A DNA stretch of 6,164 nt, from contig JAFDWD010000583.1 of assembly GCA_018268695.1 (NCBI GenBank), positions 1 through 6,164 of the forward strand, written 5' to 3'. Made by a program: the position numbers and the translations under genes. The notes below the pieces were generated by a model that searched no databases, was not told where the DNA came from, and worked only from the letters and a program-made list of their open reading frames with translations. Source of the DNA: Actinomycetota bacterium. GTDB taxonomy: Bacteria; Actinomycetota; Thermoleophilia; Solirubrobacterales; 70-9. Shown piece by piece: positions 1 through 6,164 of the stretch (position 1 is its first letter; every line of letters starts with the position of its first letter).

Positions 1-231
1 TATGGCGCCCGTTTCGAACCACGCAAGGCATTGCGGTGTTCGAGACCCGTCGTATGGGCGGATAAGGAACACGGCAGATTCCTGACCGTTCGAATCCCAG
101 GCTCTCCGTCACGAGACCTTCCCGGAACCCTCACGTCCTGGGCGTCTCATCGCGGTCACAGCCAGCCAGGACCGCGATGAGACGCCCAGGACGCCCCTCG
201 GACGGTCGCCCCCGCCGGCACAACGCCGTCC
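1..231. other. Left intergenic region, no convincing gene
   Basis: I find no supportable gene here. The plus frame beginning at base 1 stays open to a TGA at 178-180, but its conceptual peptide is rich in Arg, Ser and Pro, resembles no family I know, and runs into the hairpin. An ATG at position 2 in another frame gives only about 27 codons. The region holds a perfect 24-bp inverted repeat (134-193) and a tRNA-3'-end-like stretch (88-111), both treated separately. A short hairpin (AGGAA at 65-69 with TTCCT at 79-83) is also visible. A gene ending or starting left of the window cannot be excluded. Confidence 0.5.
134..193. terminator. Long perfect hairpin downstream of the YceI gene, possible terminator
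   Basis: Bases 134-157 pair perfectly with 170-193 over 24 bp, leaving a 12-nt loop (158-169). It begins 39 bp beyond the stop codon of the minus-strand YceI gene, which is the right place for a terminator. There is no T-tract on either side. Stem-only terminators are widely proposed in high-GC Actinobacteria, which fits. However, a perfect 24-bp stem is longer than most terminators, so it could instead be a palindromic repeat or a mobile-element relic. The structure is certain from the sequence; the function is inferred. Confidence 0.5.
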
Positions 232-939
232 TTACTCCTGGATCCCTTCCTGCTTCCCCTCCGGCATGAATTTGTTCGCGATCACCCAGCCGGTCTCGGA
301 GAGGGGCAGGTCCCCGGCGATCGTCGACGCCGAGATCGAGACGATCGTGAAGTCGACCGTCTGAACGGAGCACACGACAGACCTTGAGCCAGGGGGGCAC
401 TGCCGCACCAGCAGCAGATCGACCTCCAGCCCGACCTCCCAGCCGAGTGCCTCGCCGCCGTCGGGCATCTCGGCCTGCCAGCCGAAGCCGAACCCGCGGC
501 GGTCGAAGGCGGCCCGCAGGGAGAGGCCCGCGATCTCACCGAAGGCTGCCTGCCGGGGGCCGGACCACTGGCCCGTGGCCGCGATCGGACGGGTGATGCC
601 GCCGATGGTGAGCTCGCCCTCGAGGTCGATCCTGCCGTCGTCCCGGAGGCGCAGGTCGTTCGAGCGGAAGCTCACGTCGGGATGGTTCTCGGCGTCGAAG
701 AAGTCGGCGGCGAGAAGGTGGGCGCGCAGCTCGGGCGGCTCGAACACGGTGATCGACTCGACCTTGGCCGCGCCCTCGAGGGCGGGCCCGTCTTGGTCGC
801 CGCGCAGCGTCGCCTCGGCCTCCGGCATCACGCCACGGAACCAGAAGGTGTCGGAGTGGCGGACCTTGAAGGCGAAGGTGGAGGCGACGGGCTGGGCGCG
901 CCAGGTGCCGGTGAGCGGGTGGGTTGCGAGGTCTGACAT
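232..939 (-). CDS. YceI-family lipid/polyisoprenoid-binding-like protein with extra C-terminal tail
   Basis: This gene encodes 235 residues. Residues 1-179 read as a YceI domain, a lipocalin-like beta barrel known to bind polyisoprenoids or related amphiphiles. The visible hallmarks are an early TGTW segment, FKVRHSDTFWFRG, a long acidic strand ending FFDAENHPDVSFRS (79-93), LEGELTIGGITRPI (106-119), DRRGFGFGW (146-154) and a final strand around LGWEVGLEVDLLLV. There is no signal peptide, so a cytoplasmic location is likely. I chose the ATG at 939 because AAGGGAG (950-944) lies 4 nt upstream and the family begins just after it; an in-frame ATG 17 codons earlier lacks these merits. Residues 180-235 are not part of a normal YceI domain. 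Codons 181-193 use atypical bases and the last 42 codons again look strongly coding, so the tail may be the end of another gene fused by deletion. The ligand is unknown. Confidence 0.85.
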   Translation of the reverse strand: MSDLATHPLTGTWRAQPVASTFAFKVRHSDTFWFRGVMPEAEATLRGDQDGPALEGAAKVESITVFEPPELRAHLLAADFFDAENHPDVSFRSNDLRLRDDGRIDLEGELTIGGITRPIAATGQWSGPRQAAFGEIAGLSLRAAFDRRGFGFGWQAEMPDGGEALGWEVGLEVDLLLVRQCPPGSRSVVCSVQTVDFTIVSISASTIAGDLPLSETGWVIANKFMPEGKQEGIQE

Positions 940-1054
940 GTGACTCCCTTCGGTCGATTGCGTCTCGAATCGGTGACAACCGAGGCGCACCCGATGTGAC
1001 GGTCATCCGCGGGACTTGAGACAAGATGGCCCCGCTTCTGTGACATTTCCTCGA
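940..1054. promoter_or_regulatory. Divergent spacer between the YceI and SGNH hydrolase genes
   Basis: This 115-bp spacer must hold both divergent promoters, but none stands out. For YceI, a minus-strand TTGTCA (979-974) matches a -35 box in five of six positions, yet no good -10 follows. For the hydrolase, TTGAGA (1016-1021) and TGACAT (1041-1046) are weak candidates 19 bp apart. They would start transcription close to the ATG at 1055 and give a leaderless mRNA. TGTGAC occurs in the same orientation at 995-1000 and 1039-1044, and again at 939-944 overlapping the YceI start. A TCGGT/ACCGA inverted repeat sits at 970-983. Confidence 0.35.
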
Positions 1055-1762
1055 ATGGACACGGACGGGCGACTCGGGGTGCTCGCCTTCGGCGACTCGA
1101 TCACCAACGGCGGCGGTGAGATCCAGTGGGGCGTGGCGCTGCAGTCGTGGGCGCTGTGGACGGCGCGGGCGCTGGGGCTCCCGTACACCGGGTTCGCGGT
1201 GGACGGGGCGCGGGTCGGAGACGTGGTCGAGCGCCAGCTGCTCGCGGCGCGCGAGTGGAGCGCCCATCCCGAGGCCCGCTACGACCTCGGCGCACTACAT
1301 ATAGGCGCCAACGACGTCCGGGCGCTCGACTGGGACGCCGACGCCTACGCGGCGGGCCTCGCGACCGTCGTCGACCACCTCGCCGGGCGCTGCGACCGGG
1401 TCGTCCTGTTGACGATCCCGCTGGACCTGGGACGCCCGCGCCCCGATCGCGCCCGGCTCGACTTCGCCAACGCTGCGATCGAGGGCGAGGCGGCCAGGGT
1501 CGGCGCGACTCTCGTCGACCTGCGCGGCTTTCGCGGCCGGCGCGTGATGATGGCCGACCACGTCCACCCGACCGCCTTCGGCCAGATCGCGATCGCCGAA
1601 CGCACCCTCGACAGGTTGGCGGCGACCGGAACCGAGGTCCTGGTCCGTCCCCGAGACCTCGTCTTCTACGAGGAAACGCGAACCGGCCGCCTCCGCGGCG
1701 ACGCGACCTACGCCTACCGCCACGCCAAGCTCACCGCGAGCAACGCCCTCCGCCGCCTCTGA
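1055..1762 (+). CDS. SGNH/GDSL-type hydrolase (esterase/lipase-like)
   Basis: This 235-residue protein shows all the blocks of the SGNH hydrolase fold. Block I is FGDSIT with the nucleophile Ser15. A block II glycine lies in the DGARVGD segment (50-56). Block III is GAND with Asn86, and block V is DHVH with Asp168 and His171, the usual acid and base. Such enzymes cleave ester bonds in lipids, acylated sugars or small esters, but the substrate cannot be read from the sequence. There is no signal peptide or membrane segment, so it is probably cytoplasmic. About 45 residues follow block V and end in a basic tail. The ATG at 1055 is preferred because the protein family begins just before the GDS block. 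A TTG at 1016 would add 13 residues without support. There is no Shine-Dalgarno sequence, so the mRNA may be leaderless. The gene converges on malQ, 32 bp away. Confidence 0.88.
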   Translation: MDTDGRLGVLAFGDSITNGGGEIQWGVALQSWALWTARALGLPYTGFAVDGARVGDVVERQLLAAREWSAHPEARYDLGALHIGANDVRALDWDADAYAAGLATVVDHLAGRCDRVVLLTIPLDLGRPRPDRARLDFANAAIEGEAARVGATLVDLRGFRGRRVMMADHVHPTAFGQIAIAERTLDRLAATGTEVLVRPRDLVFYEETRTGRLRGDATYAYRHAKLTASNALRRL

Positions 1763-1763
1763 C

Positions 1764-1808
1764 CGCGGTCGTCCTTTGGCCCGTCGAGCGGGCCTTAAGA
1801 CGACCGCG
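1764..1808. terminator. Bidirectional terminator hairpin between convergent genes
   Basis: A long hairpin fills the 32-bp gap between the hydrolase stop (TGA, 1760-1762) and the malQ stop (TAA, 1797-1795), and extends into the last malQ codons. The inner stem pairs GGCCCG (1778-1783) with CGGGCC (1789-1794) around a 5-nt loop. A CTT/AAG segment pairs next (1774-1776 with 1797-1799). The outer stem pairs 1764-1772 with 1800-1808, with one bulged base (1773). Its position and near symmetry fit a terminator serving both strands. U-tracts are short, as is common in GC-rich genomes. Confidence 0.75.
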
Positions 1809-3054
1809 CAGGCAGGCGATGCGCGGCGGCGGTCGCGGTGCGGAGGCGCTTTGCCAGCGCCGGGGTCAGGGCGTCGGGATCCATCCGCCAGGACCAGTTC
1901 TGGGGGCCGACGGTGCCGGGGGTGTTCATGCGGGCCTCGCTGCCGAGGCCGAGGACGTCCTGCATCTGGAGCATGCAGAGGTGGCAGCGGCTGGTCATGG
2001 TCAGGCGGATCAGGGACCACCAGGGGTCGTCCTCGATCCCGGCCGCGGCGACCTCGCGGTCGAACTCCTCGCGTTCGGCCGGCGCCAGGCCTTCGTACCA
2101 GCCGCGCGCGGTGTCGTGGTCGTGGGTGCCGGTGTAGACGACGTCGTTCTCCTCGTGGCGAGGGAGTTTGTAGGGGCTCTTCGGTTCGTCGGGGTCGAAG
2201 GCGAACTGCATCACCGCCATGCCGGGGAGGTTCAATTCGTGGCGGAGGCGTTCGACCGCCGGGGTGATCTCACCGAGGTTCTCGGCGACCAAGGGCAGGT
2301 CACCGAGCTCGGCGCGGATCGCCTCGAAGAGGGCGCGGCCGGGCCCGCGCGCCCAGTGGCCGCCGCTCGCGTCGGTGTCGCCCTCGGGCACCGACCAGTA
2401 GGCGACGAAGCCGCGGAAGTGGTCGATCCGCGAGAGGTCCACCAGCCGCGAGGTGCGCCGCAGCCGCTCCACCCACCAGCGGTAGCGACGCCGGCGCAAC
2501 GCGGGCCAGTCGTACAGCGGGTTGCCCCAGAGCTGCCCGAGGTCGGTGAACTTGTCCGGCGGCGCGCCCGCCTGCGCTCCGGTCTGGAAGAGCTCCGGGT
2601 GGGCGCGGTGGTCGGCGGAATCCGCGGCGACGTAGATCGGCAGGTCGCCGATGATCCCGACGCCGCGCTCGGCCGCGTAGGACCGCAGGGCCGTCCACTC
2701 GCGGTCGAAGCGGACCTGGTCCTCGATCGCACCCGGCCCCGCGAACGCCTCCCAGTCGCCGAGCCAGTAGGCCTCACGCTCGCGCAGCGCCGCGATCTCC
2801 GCGGCGCTCACCGGCGCGTCGGGGTCGGCCAAGAGCTCCGGCGCCCCGGCGAACGCCGACGGGCTCTTGTAAGGAGAGCCGCCCTCGCCGGTCGGCCCGA
2901 GCGGCAGCGTCTGCCACCAGCTCTGGCCCGCTTCGGCGAGCCAGTCGACGAACGCGAACGCCTCCTCACCGAGCCGCCCTCCCGGCAGGGAAGTCGGGTG
3001 CAGTTGCACCCCGTTTACACGCGCTTGTGGGTCGGACCCGGACAATCGGGTCAT
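1795..3054 (-). CDS. malQ: 4-alpha-glucanotransferase (amylomaltase, GH77), compact form
   Basis: MalQ transfers glucan segments between alpha-1,4-linked oligosaccharides in the cytoplasm. The 419-residue product opens with VQLHPTSLPG (16-25), then TLPLGPTGEGGSPYKSPSAF (49-68), IGDLPIYVA (135-143) and LWGNPLYDW (175-183). The catalytic residues are Asp211 (RIDHFRGF, nucleophile), Glu258 (VAENLG, acid/base) and Asp312 (YTGTHDHD). Spacings of 47 and 54 match Thermus amylomaltase, where I recall Asp293, Glu340 and Asp395. QDVLGLGSEARMN and NWSWR close the barrel. Thermus-type enzymes are about 500 residues, and the roughly 80 missing residues all lie before the nucleophile. The large N-terminal domain of mycobacterial MalQ is absent. 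I chose the ATG at 3054 because the family starts there and the longer frame (to 3222) would overlap glgE. It lacks a Shine-Dalgarno sequence, so it may be leaderless. The location opposite glgE-treS supports a role in the same glucan metabolism. Confidence 0.93.
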   Translation of the reverse strand: MTRLSGSDPQARVNGVQLHPTSLPGGRLGEEAFAFVDWLAEAGQSWWQTLPLGPTGEGGSPYKSPSAFAGAPELLADPDAPVSAAEIAALREREAYWLGDWEAFAGPGAIEDQVRFDREWTALRSYAAERGVGIIGDLPIYVAADSADHRAHPELFQTGAQAGAPPDKFTDLGQLWGNPLYDWPALRRRRYRWWVERLRRTSRLVDLSRIDHFRGFVAYWSVPEGDTDASGGHWARGPGRALFEAIRAELGDLPLVAENLGEITPAVERLRHELNLPGMAVMQFAFDPDEPKSPYKLPRHEENDVVYTGTHDHDTARGWYEGLAPAEREEFDREVAAAGIEDDPWWSLIRLTMTSRCHLCMLQMQDVLGLGSEARMNTPGTVGPQNWSWRMDPDALTPALAKRLRTATAAAHRLPARSS

Positions 3055-3118
3055 CAGTGATGAGAAAGCACGAAGATCAGAGTTAAGTGAGTTAGGAAAC
3101 GGGGAGATGAGAGGTTCG
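3055..3118. promoter_or_regulatory. Divergent malQ/glgE promoter and possible operator region
   Basis: This 64-bp spacer is clearly less GC-rich than its flanks and must carry signals for malQ (minus) and the glgE-treS operon (plus), unless promoters lie inside the genes. A 13-bp palindrome, TCATCAGTGATGA (3051-3063), overlaps the malQ start codon. The hexamer GAGTTA recurs at 3080-3085 and 3089-3094, a 9-bp spacing. A minus-strand TCTCAT (3065-3060) is a four-of-six match to a -10 box that would put the malQ transcript start at or near its ATG. I see no confident -35 box for either direction. Confidence 0.45.
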
Positions 3119-5110
3119 ATGTCAGTATCCGATTTCAGCGGACTCACACGCGGCGAGGCCCCTAAGGGCGCGAACGGTGCGACCCGGGAGCCGCGGCCCG
3201 CGCCGCCCGCGCGCATCCGCATCCTCGACGTGACGCCGCAGATCGACGGCGGGCGCTTCGCGGTGAAGCGGACCGTCGGCGAGCGCCTCGACGTCTCCGC
3301 CGAAGTCTTCCGCGACGGCCACGACGCGATCCGCGCCGTGCTCCGCTACCGCCCGCCGGGCGAGGCAGACTGGCGCGAGGCGCCGATGGCCTGGATCGAC
3401 CGCGAGGTCGACGGCGACCGCTGGGTCGGCTCGTTCGTCCCCGACCGCGAAGGCATCTGGGCCTACGAGGTCGGCGCCTTCACCGACCACTTCGCCACCT
3501 GGCACGACGAGGTCAGCCGCAAGCGCGCCGCCGGCGGGGAGGACCTCTCCAGTGAGGTGATCGAAGGGGCCGAGCTGCTCCGCGCCGCCCGGCCCGGCGC
3601 CGCGCTGATCGAGGGCCAGCGGATCGACGCCGCGTTGAAGATCGTCGACGGTGACGCCGACCTCGAGACGAAGCTCGACACCGTCCTCTCCCCGCGCCTG
3701 TTCGACGCGGTCGAGCGCGACCCCGAGCGCCGCGACTTCGTCAGCGCCAACCCGCTGAGCGTCGAGGTCGAGCGCGAGCGCGCCCGCTTCGGTGCCTGGT
3801 ATGAGCTCTTCCCGCGCTCCTGGGGCGGCTTCGACGGCGTCCGCGAGCAGCTGCCGCGCCTCGCCGAGCTGGGCTTCGACGTCATCTACCTGCCGCCGAT
3901 CCACCCGATCGGCGGGAAAAACCGCAAGGGCAAGAACAACTCGCTCACCGCCGGCCCCGACGATCCCGGCAGCCCCTGGGCGATCGGCTCCGAGCTCGGC
4001 GGCCACGACGCGATCGAGCCGACCCTCGGCGACCTCGCCTCCTTCGAATCCCTGGTCGCCGCCGCCCGCGAGCAGGGGATGGAGATCGCGATGGACTTCG
4101 CGATCCAGTGCAGCGCCGACCATCCCTGGCTGACCGAACACCCGGAGTGGTTCAACCACCGGCCCGACGGCACCCTGAAGTACGCCGAGAACCCGCCGAA
4201 GAAATACCAGGACATCTACAACCTGAACTTCGACTCCGAGAACTGGAAGGGCCTCTGGGAGGCGCTCCGCGACATCGTCGTCCTCTGGGTCGAGCGCGGC
4301 GTCCGCGTCTTCCGCGTCGATAACCCGCACACCAAGCCGCTGCCGTTCTGGGAATGGCTGATCACCGATGTCCGCGCCGCCCACCCCGACGTTATCTTCC
4401 TCGCCGAGGCCTTCACCCGCCGGGCGAAGATGATGGGCCTCGCCAAACTCGCCTTCAGCCAGTCCTACACCTACTTCACCTGGAAGAACTGGAAGTGGGA
4501 GCTGCGCGAGTACGTCGAGGAACTCGCCTACGAGACCGCCGACTACTGCCGGCCGAACTTCTTCGCCAACACCCCCGACATCCTCACCGAGTACCTGGTC
4601 GAGGGCGGCCCGCCGGCCTTCGAGGCGCGCCTCGTCCTCGCCGCCACGCTCTCGCCGACCTACGGGATCTACTCCGGCTTCGAGAGCTTCGAGAACGTTC
4701 CGGTCAAGCCCGGCAGCGAGGAGTACATGGACTCGGAGAAGTACGAGGCCAAGGAACGGTCCCTCGACGGCCCGCTCTTGCCGATGGTGGCGCGCCTCAA
4801 CAAGGCCCGCCGCGAGAACCCGGCGCTCCAGTACCTCTCCAACATCGCCTGGCTGGAGACCGAGAACGACCTCCTCATGGCCTACGCGAAGCGGACCGGG
4901 GACAACACCGTGATCGTCGCGGTCAACCTCGACCCGCACGGCACCCAGGAGGGGGTCGTGAACGTCCCCGCCTGGCTCGGCACCGCGCCCGCCTTCCGCG
5001 TCCGCGACCTACTCGACGACCAGCTCTACGACTGGTCGATCGGCCGCAACTACCTGCGGCTGGCGCCGGGGCAGCGAATGGCCCACGTGATGAAGGTGGA
5101 GCGCAGGTGA
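3119..5110 (+). CDS. glgE: Alpha-1,4-glucan:maltose-1-phosphate maltosyltransferase (GlgE, GH13_3)
   Basis: GlgE extends alpha-1,4-glucans using maltose-1-phosphate, releasing phosphate, in the cytoplasm. The 663-residue length is typical of the family. An N-terminal beta-sandwich (about 30-140) is followed by a helical insert region (about 145-220), as in known GlgE dimers. The barrel starts at [14 protein letters not shown] (225). Family hallmarks are [18 protein letters not shown] (257-274) and [19 protein letters not shown] (354-372). Catalytic residues are Asp401 (RVDNPHTKP, nucleophile), Glu430 (FLAEAF, acid/base) and Asp487 (NTPDI). Their spacings of 29 and 57 equal those I recall for Streptomyces coelicolor GlgE (394, 423, 480). 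A C-terminal beta domain ends the protein. Two in-frame ATGs compete. The one at 3119 has GAGAGG 4 nt upstream; the one at 3107 abuts GGGGAG directly, so I prefer 3119. The gene is probably cotranscribed with treS, which overlaps its stop codon. Confidence 0.96.
   Translation: MSVSDFSGLTRGEAPKGANGATREPRPAPPARIRILDVTPQIDGGRFAVKRTVGERLDVSAEVFRDGHDAIRAVLRYRPPGEADWREAPMAWIDREVDGDRWVGSFVPDREGIWAYEVGAFTDHFATWHDEVSRKRAAGGEDLSSEVIEGAELLRAARPGAALIEGQRIDAALKIVDGDADLETKLDTVLSPRLFDAVERDPERRDFVSANPLSVEVERERARFGAWYELFPRSWGGFDGVREQLPRLAELGFDVIYLPPIHPIGGKNRKGKNNSLTAGPDDPGSPWAIGSELGGHDAIEPTLGDLASFESLVAAAREQGMEIAMDFAIQCSADHPWLTEHPEWFNHRPDGTLKYAENPPKKYQDIYNLNFDSENWKGLWEALRDIVVLWVERGVRVFRVDNPHTKPLPFWEWLITDVRAAHPDVIFLAEAFTRRAKMMGLAKLAFSQSYTYFTWKNWKWELREYVEELAYETADYCRPNFFANTPDILTEYLVEGGPPAFEARLVLAATLSPTYGIYSGFESFENVPVKPGSEEYMDSEKYEAKERSLDGPLLPMVARLNKARRENPALQYLSNIAWLETENDLLMAYAKRTGDNTVIVAVNLDPHGTQEGVVNVPAWLGTAPAFRVRDLLDDQLYDWSIGRNYLRLAPGQRMAHVMKVERR
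5094..5106 (+). promoter_or_regulatory. Ribosome binding site for treS, inside the glgE end
   Basis: AAGGTGGAG (5094-5102 region, with GGAG at 5098-5101) lies within the last glgE codons, 5 nt before the GTG at 5107. It fixes the start of treS, which has no other ATG, GTG or TTG before its conserved domain. It indicates translational coupling: the treS start shares bases with the glgE stop in GTGA. Confidence 0.75.
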
Positions 5111-6164
5111 GCCGCTACACGACCGACGTCCACGCCGCCGTCGGCTCGCTGCGCCCCGGCGGGCGCGCCGCCGCGTCCTCCGCCGCGGGGCAGAACACCG
5201 CCCCGGACACCGAGGCCGCCCCCGAGCGCTGGTTCGAGTCCGAACCGCTCTGGTTCAAGACCGCCGTCTTCTACGAGGTCTACGTCCGCGGCTTCTTCGA
5301 CGGCAACGGCGACGGGATGGGGGACTTTCGCGGCCTGATCGAGAAGCTCGACTACCTGCAGTGGCTTGGCGTCGATTGCGTCTGGCTCCTGCCGATGTAC
5401 CCGTCGCCGCTGAAAGACGGCGGCTACGACATCTCCGCCTTCGACGGGATCCACCCCGACTACGGCAACCTGTCGGAGCTCGAACGCTTCATCGGCGAGG
5501 CCCACCAGCGCGGCATCCGGGTGATCGCCGACCTGGTCATGAACCACACCTCCTCCGACCACGAGTGGTTCCATGAGGCGCGCTCGAACCCCGACTCGCC
5601 CAAACGCGACTGGTACGTGTGGTCCCAGGACCCGAAGCGCTACGACGACGTGCGGGTGATCTTCGTCGACACGGAGAAATCGAACTGGACCTGGGACGAT
5701 CAGGCGAAGGCGTACTACTGGCACCGCTTCTTCGACCACCAGCCCGACCTGAACTACGACAACCCCGAAGTGCAGGACGCGATGCTGGAGGTGCTGCGCT
5801 TCTGGCTCGACCGCGGGCTCGACGGCTTCCGCCTCGACGCGGTCCCTTACCTCTACGAGCGCGAAGGCACCAACTGCGAAAACCTGCCGGAGACGCACAC
5901 CTACCTCAAACGGGTGCGTGAGGAGATCGACGCGAACTACCCCGACCGGGTCCTGCTCGCCGAGGCGAACCAGTGGCCGGCCGACGTGGTCGATTACTTC
6001 GGCGACGGCGACGAGTGCCACATGGCGTTCCACTTCCCGGTGATGCCGCGCCTCTTCATGGCGCTGCGCCGCGAAGACGCGACCCCGATCGTCGAGATCC
6101 TCGAGCAGACGCCGGAGATCCCCGACTCCTGCCAGTGGGGCCTCTTCCTCCGCAACCACGACGA
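5107..6164 (+). CDS. treS: Trehalose synthase / maltose alpha-D-glucosyltransferase (TreS, GH13_16), truncated by window edge
   Basis: TreS isomerises trehalose and maltose in the cytoplasm; in the GlgE pathway it supplies maltose for phosphorylation. The frame is open from the GTG at 5107 to the end, giving 352 codons plus two bases. The domain begins near [22 protein letters not shown], followed by [29 protein letters not shown] and [11 protein letters not shown]. Asp244 ([10 protein letters not shown]) is the nucleophile, Glu286 (LLAEANQWP) the acid/base, and the final complete codon, Asp352 of LRNHD, is the third catalytic residue. The 42-residue spacing of the first two matches mycobacterial TreS as I recall it. 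About 40 residues rich in Ala, Gly and Pro precede the domain, longer than usual. Full TreS is about 570-600 residues, so the C-terminal part, and any fused maltokinase, lies beyond the window. The start overlaps glgE by 4 nt, so both are expected on one mRNA. Confidence 0.96.
   Translation, partial: MSRYTTDVHAAVGSLRPGGRAAASSAAGQNTAPDTEAAPERWFESEPLWFKTAVFYEVYVRGFFDGNGDGMGDFRGLIEKLDYLQWLGVDCVWLLPMYPSPLKDGGYDISAFDGIHPDYGNLSELERFIGEAHQRGIRVIADLVMNHTSSDHEWFHEARSNPDSPKRDWYVWSQDPKRYDDVRVIFVDTEKSNWTWDDQAKAYYWHRFFDHQPDLNYDNPEVQDAMLEVLRFWLDRGLDGFRLDAVPYLYEREGTNCENLPETHTYLKRVREEIDANYPDRVLLAEANQWPADVVDYFGDGDECHMAFHFPVMPRLFMALRREDATPIVEILEQTPEIPDSCQWGLFLRNHD

Noticed and set aside
1..111. A complete tRNA gene
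   Set aside because: Only the T-loop and 3' end resemble a tRNA. The T-stem and acceptor stem do not pair and no convincing D arm or 5' end is present.
131..400. An 89-codon minus-strand frame overlapping the YceI tail and the long hairpin
   Set aside because: It is out of phase with the tail, which has the strong third-position G/C signal, and it reads through the palindrome. The peptide shows no recognisable features.
1126..3060. A 644-codon plus-strand open frame running through the hydrolase gene and opposite malQ
   Set aside because: It is out of frame with the hydrolase and antisense to malQ, crosses the terminator hairpin, and consists of Arg-, Pro- and Gly-rich sequence typical of shadow frames.
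3055..3222. Extension of malQ upstream to an ATG at 3222
   Set aside because: It would add 56 residues unlike the GH77 N-terminus and overlap the start of the divergent glgE. The ATG at 3054 lies where the family normally begins.
3122..4939. A 605-codon open frame on the minus strand opposite glgE
   Set aside because: It mirrors glgE codons, is dominated by Val, Gly, Asp, Glu, Arg and Leu without any motif, and GC-rich genes routinely produce such long antisense frames. The plus strand has an unmistakable GlgE.
5050..6159. A 369-codon open frame on the minus strand opposite treS
   Set aside because: It is rich in Val, Gly and Glu with no recognisable domain, and lies wholly opposite a clear TreS with intact catalytic residues.
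1..6164. CRISPR arrays, insertion sequences, transposases, defence genes
   Set aside because: I saw no spaced repeat arrays, transposase motifs or defence-protein domains on either strand.

Overview
This is a GC-rich window (roughly two thirds G+C or more, with codon third positions nearly all G or C). It holds five protein genes and looks like chromosomal DNA of an actinomycete. The glgE-treS gene pair and overall protein character suggest Actinomycetota, possibly Thermoleophilia (Solirubrobacterales-like). That placement is inference, as no rRNA or tRNA marker is present.

Layout. Positions 1-231 carry no convincing gene but contain a perfect 24-bp inverted repeat (134-193) and a short stretch resembling a tRNA 3' end. 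A YceI-family lipid-binding-like protein lies on the minus strand (232-939) and has an unusual extra C-terminal tail. It is divergent, across a 115-bp spacer, from a cytoplasmic SGNH/GDSL-type hydrolase on the plus strand (1055-1762). The hydrolase converges on a minus-strand 4-alpha-glucanotransferase (malQ, 1795-3054), and an elaborate hairpin between them probably works as a bidirectional terminator. A 64-bp divergent spacer separates malQ from a plus-strand operon of glgE (3119-5110) and treS (5107 to the window edge, truncated). These two overlap by 4 nt (GTGA).

How the genes fit together. TreS interconverts trehalose and maltose. A maltokinase (not in the window, expected downstream) would make maltose-1-phosphate, and GlgE adds its maltosyl unit to an alpha-1,4-glucan. 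MalQ disproportionates short alpha-1,4-glucans and could remodel GlgE products or primers. The right two thirds of the window is therefore an alpha-glucan/trehalose module based on the known GlgE pathway. All three enzymes keep their catalytic triads. The left third is unrelated to this pathway and shows signs of past rearrangement.

I see no wholly new system. The points most worth a second look are the in-frame foreign-looking tail on YceI next to the long perfect hairpin, the unusually short MalQ, and the palindrome lying over the malQ start codon in the malQ/glgE divergent spacer.
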